In this document: piece by piece, positions 44,933-54,740 of the stretch
Position numbering within the stretch: position 1 is the first letter of the stretch
Layout of the letters: the number at the start of each line of letters is the position of its first letter
Source of the DNA: Eikenella longinqua
Lineage (GTDB): Bacteria; Pseudomonadota; Gammaproteobacteria; Burkholderiales; Neisseriaceae
DNA: 64,000 nt
Assembly (NCBI RefSeq): GCF_001648355.1
Contig: NZ_LXSL01000011.1
Location: forward strand, 155,677 to 219,676
Reading direction: 5' to 3'
Program-made: the position numbers and the translations under genes
Notes under the pieces: model-generated
The model's database searches: none
Told to the model about the DNA's origin: nothing
Seen by the model: only the letters and a program-made list of their open reading frames with translations

Positions 44933-44948
44933 TTTGACCTAGCTCACA
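44933..44948 (+). promoter_or_regulatory. CRP/FNR-like palindrome before pta
   Basis: TTTGACCTAGCTCACA is close to the CRP/FNR-type dyad (TGTGATCTAGATCACA, 13 of 16). It lies 172 bp before the pta start and upstream of an AATAAT at 45005. The activator family is an inference. Confidence 0.35.
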
Positions 44949-45119
44949 TCCGTCCCCGTTTCCCCGCCGAAAATCCCCCGCCTAAAGCCTTGTCCTCCCT
45001 TGTTAATAATGCAACAATGCGGCCTGCAATCAAACGGCGCAATCTGCCCGAGGGCGGCCATCCAGCCCGAAACAGGTTTCTCCAGTTTCATCAACCTATT
45101 ACCAAGAAAGACATCGATT

Positions 45120-47198
45120 ATGCCGAAATTCCTACTGGTGCCCCTGGGCGCCAAAACCGGTCTCACCAGCATTTCCCTCGGCCTCCTGCGCGCCATCCAG
45201 CGCAGCGGCCGCCGCCCCGCCTACTACAAACCCGTCTCCGACACACCCACGCCCGACGGCAGCACCGACAGCGCCGTAGTGTTTGCCAACAAGCTGTTCC
45301 ACCTCAACCCGCCCGGCCCGCAGCCGCTCTCCAAAGTGGAAGAGCTGATCAGCGCCGGCCGCGACGACGATTTGATTGAGCTGATGGTGTCCGATTTCGA
45401 CCGGGTTACCGCCGCCGAACACGATGTGGCCGTGATCGAAGGCGTGGTGCCCGACGACGAGCGCAGCTTCCTCACCAGCAAAAACGCCCAAATCGCCGCC
45501 TCGCTGAACGCCAGCATCATCCTGGTGGCCGCCGTGGGCAAACACAGCGCCGAGCAGGTGGCCGACCAAATCAACCTCGCCGCCCACGAATACGACAACA
45601 GCCACACCGAAGTGGCCGGCTTCATCCTCAACCGCTACCACGGCAGCGACGCCAAAGCCTTCGCCGCCGAAGTTTCCGCCAAAGTGCGCGGCAAGCTGCC
45701 CTGCTTGGGCGTGGTGCCCTTCTCGCCCGAGCACTCCCTGCGACGCGTGGCCGATATTGCAGGCTACCTGAACGCGCAAGTGATTGCCGGCGAAGCACAC
45801 TTGGGCAACCGCACCAAAGAAATCGTAGTGGCCGCGCAAAACGCCGCCCAAATGCACCACCGCATCACTTCCGGCGCATTGGTAATCACCCCCGGCGACC
45901 GCGAAGACATCCTGATGGCCGCCTCGCTGAAAATCCTCAGCGGCGTGCCGCTGGCCGGCCTGCTGATTACCTGCGGCACGCCGCCCTCCCAGGCCGTGCA
46001 GGGCATCATCAGCCCCGCCCTGAGCCACAACGTGCCGGTGCTGCTCACCGAGCTCGACACCTTCGCCACCGCCTACGCGCTGGCCCTCCAAGACCAAACC
46101 ATCCCCGCCGACGACAGCGAGCGCATGGAAACCATGGTGGATTTCGTGGCCGAGCATGTGGACGTGGAAACCCTGTGCCGCAACATCGGCAAGCCGCGCC
46201 AGCTGCTGATGTCACCGCCCGCCTTCCGCTTCCGCATGATGGAGCAGGCACGTGCCGCCAACAAACGCATCGTGCTGCCGGAAGGCGACGAGCCGCGCAC
46301 CGTGGAAGCCGCCGCCATCTGCCAGAGCAAAGGCATCGCCCGCTGCGTGCTCCTGGCCAAGCCGGAAGCCGTGCGCGAAGTGGCCGCCAACCGCGGCATC
46401 ACGCTACCTGAAAGCCTGGAAATCATCGACCCCGACAGCATCCGCGAGCAATACGTCGCCCCGATGGTGGAGCTGCGCAAACACAAAGGCCTCACCCCCG
46501 GCCTCGCCAGCCAGGCCCTGGAAGACAGCGTGGTGCTCGGCACCATGATGCTGCAACAAGGCGACGTGGACGGCCTGGTGTCCGGCGCGGTACACACCAC
46601 CGCCAACACCATCCGCCCCGCCCTGCAGCTGATTAAAACCGCCCCCGGCGCCAGCCTGGTATCCAGTGTGTTCTTCATGCTGATGCCCGAGCAAGTGTTG
46701 GTGTACGGCGACTGCGCGGTAAACCCCGAGCCCACCGCCGCCGAGCTGGCCGATATCGCCATCCAATCGGCCGAATCCGCCAAAGCCTTCGGCATCGAGC
46801 CGAGAGTGGCCATGATTTCCTACTCCACCGGCACCTCCGGCAGCGGCGCCGATGTGGAAAAAGTGAAAGAAGCCACCAAGCTGGCGCAAGAAAAACGCCC
46901 GGATCTGCTCATCGACGGCCCGCTGCAATACGACGCCGCCAGCGTGCCCAGCGTCGGCCGCCAGAAAGCGCCCGACAGTAAAGTCGCCGGCCAGGCCAAT
47001 GTGTTCGTCTTCCCCGACCTGAACACCGGCAACACCACCTACAAAGCCGTGCAGCGCAGCGCCAACGTATTGAGCGTCGGCCCCATGCTGCAAGGCCTGC
47101 GCAAACCGGTAAACGACCTGTCGCGCGGCGCATTGGTGGACGACATCGTGTACACCATCGCGCTCACCGCCATCCAATCGGTGCAGATGAGCAAATAA
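45120..47198 (+). CDS. pta: Phosphate acetyltransferase, long form
   Basis: 692 residues. An N-terminal BioD-like P-loop domain (MPKFLLVPLGAKTGLTSISLG) and a middle DRTGG domain precede the catalytic PTA_PTB domain (about 370-692, with YSTGTSGSGADVEKV). It interconverts acetyl-CoA and acetyl phosphate. The start MPKFLLVP was chosen from homology; the 45000-45119 frame upstream is untranslated leader. No ackA is adjacent. Confidence 0.95.
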   Translation: MPKFLLVPLGAKTGLTSISLGLLRAIQRSGRRPAYYKPVSDTPTPDGSTDSAVVFANKLFHLNPPGPQPLSKVEELISAGRDDDLIELMVSDFDRVTAAEHDVAVIEGVVPDDERSFLTSKNAQIAASLNASIILVAAVGKHSAEQVADQINLAAHEYDNSHTEVAGFILNRYHGSDAKAFAAEVSAKVRGKLPCLGVVPFSPEHSLRRVADIAGYLNAQVIAGEAHLGNRTKEIVVAAQNAAQMHHRITSGALVITPGDREDILMAASLKILSGVPLAGLLITCGTPPSQAVQGIISPALSHNVPVLLTELDTFATAYALALQDQTIPADDSERMETMVDFVAEHVDVETLCRNIGKPRQLLMSPPAFRFRMMEQARAANKRIVLPEGDEPRTVEAAAICQSKGIARCVLLAKPEAVREVAANRGITLPESLEIIDPDSIREQYVAPMVELRKHKGLTPGLASQALEDSVVLGTMMLQQGDVDGLVSGAVHTTANTIRPALQLIKTAPGASLVSSVFFMLMPEQVLVYGDCAVNPEPTAAELADIAIQSAESAKAFGIEPRVAMISYSTGTSGSGADVEKVKEATKLAQEKRPDLLIDGPLQYDAASVPSVGRQKAPDSKVAGQANVFVFPDLNTGNTTYKAVQRSANVLSVGPMLQGLRKPVNDLSRGALVDDIVYTIALTAIQSVQMSK

Positions 47199-47232
47199 GC
47201 CCGGCGGTCGCAAGGCCGTAACGCACCAGATA

Positions 47233-47309
47233 AAAGGCTACCTGAAAAACCGCTCTCGGTTTTAGCTTCGCAGAAACTCGCGTTGCTCGTTTTTCAGGTA
47301 GCCTTTTTA
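47233..47309 (+). terminator. DUS pair with a hairpin-repeat half between
   Basis: DUS 47235-47246 and inverse 47293-47304 enclose GTTTTAGCTTCGCAGAAACT (47259-47278), a half copy of the tandem-hairpin family in reverse orientation. It lies 35 bp after the pta stop. Confidence 0.55.
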
Positions 47310-47619
47310 GCTGCACAGCATTGCCCGACCGATTCGCCGTATTCAGCCGCCATTTTCAGGCAGCCCCGATAATTCCCCCTGCATCAGCAGCCCTTCTGTG
47401 GCATAATCCCCGCACCCCGCACGCACGGAAATCAGAAGCAAACCACCACCACTAACAACAATGGATTGAAACAAAATAATTTTCAGGTAGCCCCAAAGGC
47501 TACCTGAAAATGATAGAATCCCACCCCAAACCAACCCAGCCTGCCGCACCCGATTCCAAACAAAACACCAAACCAATCAACGTGCAGCAGGCTACCTGAA
47601 AATACTAAACGACGCCCCG
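47310..47619. other. Intergenic region before glyS
   Basis: 310 bp without a convincing gene. It holds a Simonsiella-like uptake sequence (inverse, 47353-47364), an inverse and a direct eikDUS near 47481-47511, and another at about 47589. A GCATAAT at about 47401 could be a weak -10 box. Confidence 0.4.
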
Positions 47620-49683
47620 ATGAGCACCCAAACCCTTTTAATCGAACTCCTCACCGAAGAACTCCCCCCAAAAGCCCTGAACAATTTGGGCAAGCACTTC
47701 GCCGCTTCCGTTGCCGAAGGCTTGGAAAAAGCGCAACTGACTGACGGTGCCGCCGAATTTACGGCTTATGCCTCGCCGCGCCGTTTGGCGGTTCAAGTCA
47801 AAAACGTCAAAGCCGTGCAAGCCGATCAGAAAATCGTGAAAAAAGGCCCTGCCGTGGCAAATGCCATGAAAGACGGTGTGCCGACCAAGGCTCTGGAAGG
47901 TTTTGCACGCGGGGCGGGCGCGAAAATCGAAGACCTGACCATCGTCCACGACGGCAAGCAGGATGTCTATGCCTACGAATACGTCCAAACCGGCAAACCC
48001 TTGGGCGAACTTCTGGAAGACATTATCAATCAGGCAGTTAAAAAGCTGCCGATTCCGAAAGTGATGCGCTGGGGCAGCAGCACGTTTACCTTCGTGCGCC
48101 CCGTTCACGGGCTGATTGTGCTGCACGGCGGCGACATCGTGGACGTCAGCGTTTTGGGTCTGCAAAGCGGCAATCAAACCTTGGGACACCGCTTCCTGTC
48201 CAGCGGCGAAATCACCATTGAAAACGCCGACAGCTACGCCGAACAAATGCGCGGTCAAGGCAAAGTCGTTGCTTCGTTTGCCGAGCGCAAAGCTGCCATT
48301 CAGACTGCCTTGAACGAACAGGCAGGTCGTCTGAAAGCCACCGTAGCCGCCGATGAAGCCCTGCTGGACGAAGTAACCGCATTGGTTGAGTATCCCGTTG
48401 TTTTGGAAGCCGGTTTTGAAGAACATTTCCTCGCTGTGCCGCAGGAATGCCTGATTCTGACCATGCAGCAAAACCAAAAATACTTCCCGCTGCTCGACCA
48501 AAACGGCAAGCTGATGAACCGCTTTTTGCTGGTGTCCAACCTGCAAACCGAAGACCCGACGCACATCATCCAAGGCAACGAACGCGTTTTGCGCGCGCGC
48601 CTGTCTGATGCCGAGTTCTTCTACAAGCAAGACCAAAAAGCGACTTTGGAAAGCCGCCTGCCCAAGCTGGCAAACGTGGTTTATCACAACAAAATCGGTT
48701 CGCAAGCCGAACGCATCGAACGCCTGCAAAGCATCGCTGCACACATCGCCAAAGCATTGGGTGCGAATGCCGCAGCAGCCGAACGCGCCGCGCGCCTTGC
48801 CAAAGCCGACTTGGTTACCGAAATGGTCGGCGAGTTCCCCGAGCTGCAAGGCACGATGGGCAAATACTACGCCCGCTTGGATGGCGAAACCGAAGAAATC
48901 GCCGAAGCCCTCGAGCAGCACTATCAGCCGCGTTTTGCAGGAGACAGGCTACCTGAAAATAAAATCGCCACCACCGTCGCGCTTGCCGACAAGCTGGAAA
49001 CCTTGGTCGGCATCTGGGGCATCGGTCTGATTCCCACCGGCGACAAAGACCCCTACGCCCTGCGCCGCGCCGCCTTGGGTATTTTGCGGATGCTGATGCA
49101 CTACGGCTTGGATGTAAACGACCTGATTCAGACGACCTTCGACAGCTTCCCCAAAGGTTTGCTCAACGAAAAAACGCCGTCTGAAACCGCCGACTTCATG
49201 CAGGCGCGCCTTGCCGTGTTGTTGCAAAACGACTATCCGCAAGACATCGTCGCCGCCGTACTCGCCAAACAGCCGCGCCGTTTGGACGATTTGACCGCCA
49301 AACTGCAAGCCGTTGCCGCATTCAAACAACTGCCCGAAGCCGCCGCGCTTGCCGCTGCCAACAAACGCGTGCAAAACCTGCTGAAAAAAGCCGATGCCGC
49401 GCTGGACGAAGTCGATGAAAGCCTGCTGCAACAAGACGAAGAAAAAGCCCTCTTCGCCGCCGCACAAGGCTTGCAGCCGAAAATCGCCGCCGCCGTAGCT
49501 GCAGGCAATTTCCAGGCCGCCTTGTCCGAGTTGGCTTCCGTCAAACCTCAAGTCGATGCCTTCTTCGACGGCGTGATGGTGATGGCAGAAGACCCCGCCG
49601 TCAAACAAAACCGCCTGAACCTGCTCAACCGCTTGGCGGAACAGATGAACGCAGTGGCGGATATTGCGGTATTGGGGGAGTAG
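47620..49683 (+). CDS. glyS: Glycyl-tRNA synthetase beta subunit
   Basis: 687 residues, usual length. The N-terminus LLIELLTEELPPKALNNLG and the motif QQNQKYFPLLDQNGKL are typical. It works with GlyQ in an alpha2beta2 enzyme; glyQ is not beside it here. Codon use resembles Neisseria rather than neighbours. It carries AGGTCGTCTGAA at 48324-48335 and GCCGTCTGAA at 49176-49185, both foreign dialects, plus one native AGGCTACCTGAA at about 48947. Confidence 0.97.
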   Translation: MSTQTLLIELLTEELPPKALNNLGKHFAASVAEGLEKAQLTDGAAEFTAYASPRRLAVQVKNVKAVQADQKIVKKGPAVANAMKDGVPTKALEGFARGAGAKIEDLTIVHDGKQDVYAYEYVQTGKPLGELLEDIINQAVKKLPIPKVMRWGSSTFTFVRPVHGLIVLHGGDIVDVSVLGLQSGNQTLGHRFLSSGEITIENADSYAEQMRGQGKVVASFAERKAAIQTALNEQAGRLKATVAADEALLDEVTALVEYPVVLEAGFEEHFLAVPQECLILTMQQNQKYFPLLDQNGKLMNRFLLVSNLQTEDPTHIIQGNERVLRARLSDAEFFYKQDQKATLESRLPKLANVVYHNKIGSQAERIERLQSIAAHIAKALGANAAAAERAARLAKADLVTEMVGEFPELQGTMGKYYARLDGETEEIAEALEQHYQPRFAGDRLPENKIATTVALADKLETLVGIWGIGLIPTGDKDPYALRRAALGILRMLMHYGLDVNDLIQTTFDSFPKGLLNEKTPSETADFMQARLAVLLQNDYPQDIVAAVLAKQPRRLDDLTAKLQAVAAFKQLPEAAALAAANKRVQNLLKKADAALDEVDESLLQQDEEKALFAAAQGLQPKIAAAVAAGNFQAALSELASVKPQVDAFFDGVMVMAEDPAVKQNRLNLLNRLAEQMNAVADIAVLGE

Positions 49684-49707
49684 CCCTAGTTTTCAGGTAG
49701 CCTATCC

Positions 49708-50787
49708 ATGTCATTTAAAAGCACATATAAGCAACTAAAACAAAAATGGGCAGCATTGCGGCTACGTATAGCCAAAACCCTGCTGGACCGGTCACCTGAT
49801 ATCCATATTGCCGAACTGAACCCTCACACCATAACAGGCATAGTTTTTCTGCGGCAAGATGGGAAAATTGGCGATTATATCGTCAGTTCTTTTGCGTTTC
49901 GCGAAATCAAAAGAATTAATCCGAATATCCGCATTGGCGTTATCTGCAACCATAAAAATCAAGCCATATTCACCAATAATCCATATATTGATGCCTTGCA
50001 TGTTGTTAGAGCCAAATCAACCATCAGCTATTATCTAACCGCCCGATCGCTAGCCAAACAATATGATATTGCTATTGAACCAAGCTTGGTATTTCGCCCG
50101 CGTGATTTGATTCTACTGCACGAACTGAAATGTTCATATAATATCGGCCTAGCAAAGGATAATTATAAAATATTCAATTTAAATATTACCAACACACAGC
50201 AGCATTATAGTGATATTTATCAACAAGCTTTAGCGCTATGTGGCTTCTCTAATATCGATACAGACTATAATCTGCCCGTTCATGTGGAATCTGATGCTGC
50301 TATACAGAATTTTCTCGCACACCATCATCCATTAAATTATACTGTGGTTAATTTCTTTGGTGCATCTAAAGCACGGCAGTTTAATGACAACAATATTCGC
50401 CATATCTTAAACAAGCTTACCAACACTTTTCCTAATCATCACTTTATTTTACTAACCTATCCAGAAGTTACCCCTTCATTAGAAAATATTTGTACCGAAT
50501 ACCCAACGGTATTTATTTATAAAAACACAAGCACTATTTTTGATAGCATAGAAATTATCCGCCATTCAGAAACAGTTATCACTCCCGATACTGCGATAAT
50601 CCATATTGCTTCTGGCTTAAATAAAAACATTATTGGCCTATATCACGACCACCAGCAAAACCTGACTAACTGGCACCCAAGAAGCAAACAGGCGCATCTG
50701 ATCTTTTTTAAAAACAATATCAACGAAATTACTCCCAACCAAATATGTACAGCATTGCAGCAAGTATTTGATAAAACTACTAGATAA
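49708..50787 (+). CDS. Glycosyltransferase family 9 (heptosyltransferase-like)
   Basis: 359 residues. The Rossmann start IVFLRQDGKIGDYIVSSFAF and the C-terminal TPDTAIIHIASGLNKNIIGLY are typical of GT9 enzymes that add heptose or related sugars to lipopolysaccharide. The gene is strongly AT-rich, unlike glyS before it. An inverted eikDUS supplies the only visible ribosome site. First of the glycan locus. Confidence 0.85.
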   Translation: MSFKSTYKQLKQKWAALRLRIAKTLLDRSPDIHIAELNPHTITGIVFLRQDGKIGDYIVSSFAFREIKRINPNIRIGVICNHKNQAIFTNNPYIDALHVVRAKSTISYYLTARSLAKQYDIAIEPSLVFRPRDLILLHELKCSYNIGLAKDNYKIFNLNITNTQQHYSDIYQQALALCGFSNIDTDYNLPVHVESDAAIQNFLAHHHPLNYTVVNFFGASKARQFNDNNIRHILNKLTNTFPNHHFILLTYPEVTPSLENICTEYPTVFIYKNTSTIFDSIEIIRHSETVITPDTAIIHIASGLNKNIIGLYHDHQQNLTNWHPRSKQAHLIFFKNNINEITPNQICTALQQVFDKTTR

Positions 50788-50802
50788 AAAAATAAATTGA
50801 TT

Positions 50803-51834
50803 ATGGATAAACCTGTTATTCTGCTTGGCATGATTAACGATGCCGGAATTGCCAAAATAGTAGCGGAAGCACTGGCTTATCATGGCTTTGAGGTAATCGA
50901 TTACTCACTTGACTCGCTAACGTTTGAATATCCAAACCTAATATCTCGCTTATCCACACAATGGAAAAAATTGCAAGGCAATAAACAAGCAAAAAAAGAA
51001 CTGATGGTTCAGCTCAAACAGCAAGAAATCCAAGAACAGCTAAGTAAACATCCTTATTTTGATTATGCTTTGTTTATCCGGTCAGATGTTTATCCAGACA
51101 ACTTTCTAAAAGAAATCAAACAAAAAAGCAGTTTGTTTATAAATTATCAATGGGATGCAGTTAGCCGCTTTCCAGCTGCACTCAAACAAATTGATTTATT
51201 TGATCGCTTTTATGTCTTCGATCCTGATGATTTATCTCTTTTCCCAAATAAGCTATATCCTGCCACTAGTTTCTATTTCGACCATATTCCAAGCCCTTCA
51301 ACTGATAACATATCCGATGATATTTATTTTCTTGGAGCACATCGAGAAGACAGAAAAGAACAAATTATCCGATTCTGCCAGTATGCCAAACAGGCTGGAT
51401 GGAAATTAAATTTCCAGATTTCCTGCCCCAACCACCCGGAAGCACCACACGAATACCCTGTTGATAATATCCAATTTCATAAAGGTATTTCTTACAGGCA
51501 AAATATTATCAATGCACAAAATTGCGGAGTACTGGCCGACTTCGTAATCAGTTCTCACAAAGGGCTTTCCTTGAGAACTTTTGAAGCCATTGGCTATCGT
51601 AAAAAATTAATTACAACCAATTCTGAAGTAAAGAAATATGATTTCTATCACCCTAATAATATCTACATTCTAAATGAAAATAATCTTGATGGAATAAAAA
51701 ATTTCTTAATCATCCCATACTATAATATTTCTTCAGAAATTATTAAAAAATATAGCTTTGGGAATTGGATACAATATCTATTGCAGATTAATCCCTACCT
51801 ACCAATTAGTTTACCCAACTTACCCACATTATGA
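50803..51834 (+). CDS. Putative glycosyltransferase, paralogue 1 of 3
   Basis: 343 residues, soluble. Together with the next two genes it forms a tandem family sharing an N-terminal VILLGMINDAGIAKIV-type strand-helix, a central DLFDRFYVFDPDDLSLF, and the C-terminal motif LSLRTFEAIGYRKKLITTN followed by YDFYHPNNI. This layout occurs in CgeB-like and capsule or lipopolysaccharide transferases, so a sugar-transfer role is likely but unproven. The stop overlaps the next start (ATGA). Confidence 0.7.
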   Translation: MDKPVILLGMINDAGIAKIVAEALAYHGFEVIDYSLDSLTFEYPNLISRLSTQWKKLQGNKQAKKELMVQLKQQEIQEQLSKHPYFDYALFIRSDVYPDNFLKEIKQKSSLFINYQWDAVSRFPAALKQIDLFDRFYVFDPDDLSLFPNKLYPATSFYFDHIPSPSTDNISDDIYFLGAHREDRKEQIIRFCQYAKQAGWKLNFQISCPNHPEAPHEYPVDNIQFHKGISYRQNIINAQNCGVLADFVISSHKGLSLRTFEAIGYRKKLITTNSEVKKYDFYHPNNIYILNENNLDGIKNFLIIPYYNISSEIIKKYSFGNWIQYLLQINPYLPISLPNLPTL

Positions 51835-52889
51835 ATAAAAAAACTGTTATTCTCGCTATGCCCCCTATCTTTGGTATACACCAAGCTATTGCCGATAACT
51901 TACGCTTTCATGGTTTTGAGGTTATTGAAATCATATATGGAGAAGATAGGAAATTTATTTACTCGAATATCTGGCAGCATGCGAAAAAAATCTTCTTCAG
52001 AAATATTCTACGGCAACGTGAGTATAAAAAAGAACAACTTTTTAAATCATACGCTAGCCATTTTATAAAACAATTAAATGCCATCGATGGGCAAGTTGAT
52101 TATTGTCTAATGTTTTGGCCTGGAGGCTTTCCTAGTTCGTTTATTCAAACCCTCCGGAGAAAAAGTCGCTTAATGGTGCATTATAACTGGGAAAGGCTTG
52201 ATTTTCTTGAGCATGAATTTTATAAAATTCGCTATTTTGATAAGTTTTTATTTTTTGATCCATATGACATTGGAAAAAAACAAAGCTATCATGAAAAGCT
52301 TATTCCAATAACCAGCTTCTGGATTGATTGTTATCCAGAAAATAATGAGTCTACTAACAGTTTACTATTTGTCGGATCTCATGCAAAGCAACGAACTAAA
52401 AGTATACAAATATTTTATCAAGTTGCAAAAAAGAATAATATTCCTATAGAGTTTTATATCTGTGCCCAAGATGGTAATATCGAGCGAGCTCAGGAAGAGC
52501 TGAAAATTGAGGAAGCCAAGTATTACCCAGCCTCCGAATCTATTTCTTATCCAGAATATCTTAAAATGGTAAAGAAATCTAGTATATTAATAGATTTTCT
52601 TAATGAAAAGCATTATGGCTTATCGCTACGTATCTTTGAAGCAATCGGATATGAGAAAAAAATAATAACCACCAATCCAACCATATTTAATTATGATTTT
52701 TATCATCCAAATAATATGTTTCTATGGAATGGCAAGAATATTGATGAGCTTAAACAGTTTATGCAGACTCCATACCATAAACTTTCTGATGAATTAAAAA
52801 ACAAATATAGTTTTAAAAATTGGATATATTTTGTTTTTGATATTTACCCTAACATACCAATTACTCTTCCAAATCTTGATTTATTATAA
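51831..52889 (+). CDS. Putative glycosyltransferase, paralogue 2 of 3
   Basis: 352 residues. It shares RYFDKFLFFDPYDIGKK, YGLSLRIFEAIGYEKKIITTN and YDFYHPNNMFLWNGKN with its neighbours. It starts within the stop of paralogue 1, so translation is coupled. It is strongly AT-rich. Confidence 0.7.
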   Translation: MNKKTVILAMPPIFGIHQAIADNLRFHGFEVIEIIYGEDRKFIYSNIWQHAKKIFFRNILRQREYKKEQLFKSYASHFIKQLNAIDGQVDYCLMFWPGGFPSSFIQTLRRKSRLMVHYNWERLDFLEHEFYKIRYFDKFLFFDPYDIGKKQSYHEKLIPITSFWIDCYPENNESTNSLLFVGSHAKQRTKSIQIFYQVAKKNNIPIEFYICAQDGNIERAQEELKIEEAKYYPASESISYPEYLKMVKKSSILIDFLNEKHYGLSLRIFEAIGYEKKIITTNPTIFNYDFYHPNNMFLWNGKNIDELKQFMQTPYHKLSDELKNKYSFKNWIYFVFDIYPNIPITLPNLDLL

Positions 52890-52901
52890 GTAGACACTAT
52901 T

Positions 52902-53993
52902 ATGAAGAATAATCCTGTAATTTTATTAGGTTCCTACCAGGTAAATGATATCTACAGACTAATCATTACCCATTTAATAGATATGGGTTACAAGGTTGTT
53001 GATATAAGCTATAATCATGAACCACCTCCTTTTAAATATCGCTCTCTAACTACTCGGTTATTAGTATTATTTAAACGAATAATTTTTCGGCAAAAGAATG
53101 CTAAGCAGAAGCTAATTCAAAAAGAAAAAGATCTATATATTGAAAGCGTAAATAAACAAGTCAGTAAGAAGCTTGACCAATATAAATCTTTTGATTTTTC
53201 AATAATCCTTGGGGGACAGATATATCACAAAAATCATCTACTTGAAATAAAAAGAAAAACTAAAAATTTAATGGTTGCTTACCAAAGTGATGGTTTAACT
53301 AGATTTCCCAAAATTTTTGACTGTTTAGACATTTTCCATAAAGTATACATTTTTGATCCTAAAGACTATAAATCCTATAAGAACAGCATAACTAATCTCT
53401 ATCCAGCTACGAATTTCTACTTTGATAGAATTACCTTTAATACAGGAAAATCTAACATTCCCTATTCATTCTATTTCCGAGGAGTACACTTAGATGAATT
53501 AAGTCGTGCTAAATCAATCTCCGTATTTGCCAAATATGCATTACAGAATAATTTAAATACAGATATTACTATATATCATCTTAATAATAGATCCTTTAAG
53601 AAGCATAACAAGTTGTATCCTTCTAATGTAAAAGCATCACTACAAGCAATCCCTTTTTCTGAAAATATTGAAAATGAAAAAAACAGTTGGTGCCTTCTCG
53701 ATTTTTGCACTCCCATTCATACCGGAGTTTCTTTCCGAACTATTGAAGCAATAGGGTACCAAAAGAAATTAATTACTACTAATCATTGGGTGAAAACTTA
53801 TGACTTTTATCATCCTAATAACATTTTTATTTGGGATGGGGAAAATATTAATAGCGAAGAATTAGATTCATTTTTGAATTCTCCCTACTATGATATTGGA
53901 GATCTCATTAGGAAGAAATATAGTTTTACAAACTGGATCAGGTATTTACTCAATATTCATCCATATCAAGAAATCAACCTGCCTGACTTATGA
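52902..53993 (+). CDS. Putative glycosyltransferase, paralogue 3 of 3
   Basis: 363 residues. Same family: DIFHKVYIFDPKDYKSYK, GVSFRTIEAIGYQKKLITTN, YDFYHPNNIFIWDGEN and a C-terminal KYSFTNWIRYLLNIHPY. It lies 12 bp after paralogue 2. A decayed insertion element follows directly. Confidence 0.7.
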   Translation: MKNNPVILLGSYQVNDIYRLIITHLIDMGYKVVDISYNHEPPPFKYRSLTTRLLVLFKRIIFRQKNAKQKLIQKEKDLYIESVNKQVSKKLDQYKSFDFSIILGGQIYHKNHLLEIKRKTKNLMVAYQSDGLTRFPKIFDCLDIFHKVYIFDPKDYKSYKNSITNLYPATNFYFDRITFNTGKSNIPYSFYFRGVHLDELSRAKSISVFAKYALQNNLNTDITIYHLNNRSFKKHNKLYPSNVKASLQAIPFSENIENEKNSWCLLDFCTPIHTGVSFRTIEAIGYQKKLITTNHWVKTYDFYHPNNIFIWDGENINSEELDSFLNSPYYDIGDLIRKKYSFTNWIRYLLNIHPYQEINLPDL

Positions 53994-54020
53994 GATACTA
54001 TGTAAATATTCAATATTTTA

Positions 54021-54717
54021 GGAGCTGACGTAGATTAGCAATCTATACTAGGCCATGAAAATGCAGATAAGCAATTGTAAACTAAATAAGAGAATACAAA
54101 AGAAACTACTTGAATTTTTTGTGCTCGAAGTTACAACCTGTTCTACTGCCAATATTTTAAGTATACAACCCAACTTCTACCGTAAAGTCCGCATGGTCAT
54201 TACCCATCATTTTGGCACTAGCTGCCGATGAGGTTTTTGATGGTGCTGCTTAATCGGACGAAAGCTATTTCGGTGGACACCGCAAAGGCAGGCGCGAGCG
54301 CGGTGCGGCGGATAAGGCGTGGTATTCGGCATTCTGAAACAACAAGGACAAATCTATACCGCTGTAGCAGATAATGCTAGGTCTGAAACATTACTGCCTG
54401 TCATCAAAAAAATCATGTCTGACAGCATTATTTGCACAGGCAGCCAGAGCATTATGACAAGTTGGAGGTGAGTGGTTTTATCTATTACCATATCAACCAT
54501 GCCAGAGAATTTACAAACTGCCTGAATCACATCAACGCCATTGAGAATTTTTGGAATCAGGCAAAGCGAGTCTTACGCAAATACAACAAAATTGACCGCA
54601 AATCTTTCCCGATATTCTTGAAGGAATGCGAATTTTGGTTTAACTTCGGCACACCGTCCCAGCACTTGAATCCCTGCGAAGATGGTGTGGAATTTATGGC
54701 TAATCTAGGACAGCCCC
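54021..54717 (+). mobile_element. Decayed IS1016-like (IS1595 family) element
   Basis: About 697 bp bounded by inverted repeats: GGAGCTGACGTAGATTAGC at 54021-54039 and, inverted, GGGGCTGTCCTAGATTAGC at 54699-54717 (16 of 19 match). The flanking bases show no clear target duplication. The element carries a broken transposase and sits between glycosyltransferase genes. Confidence 0.85.
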
Positions 54718-54722
54718 AATAA
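54055..54722 (+). pseudogene. IS1016-like transposase, frameshifted
   Basis: The reading frame breaks several times. Pieces recognisable across frames are an N-terminal part from 54055 to a stop near 54231, the catalytic-site stretch DESYFGGHRKG (near 54255, right after an in-frame TAA), FGILKQQGQIYTAV, and a C-terminal part with HINAIENFWNQAKRVLRKYN and LKECEFWFNFG (54432-54722). It cannot make an active transposase. Confidence 0.85.
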
Positions 54723-54740
54723 TTTATTATAGAGTTAATA

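Noticed and set aside
47310..47619. Missing glyQ
   Set aside because: I looked for the alpha subunit upstream of glyS and found only non-coding sequence. In Neisseriaceae the two genes need not be adjacent, so this alone is not evidence of loss.
54432..54722. Separate 96-residue gene
   Set aside because: It is the C-terminal piece of the broken IS1016-like transposase and ends at the element's right repeat.
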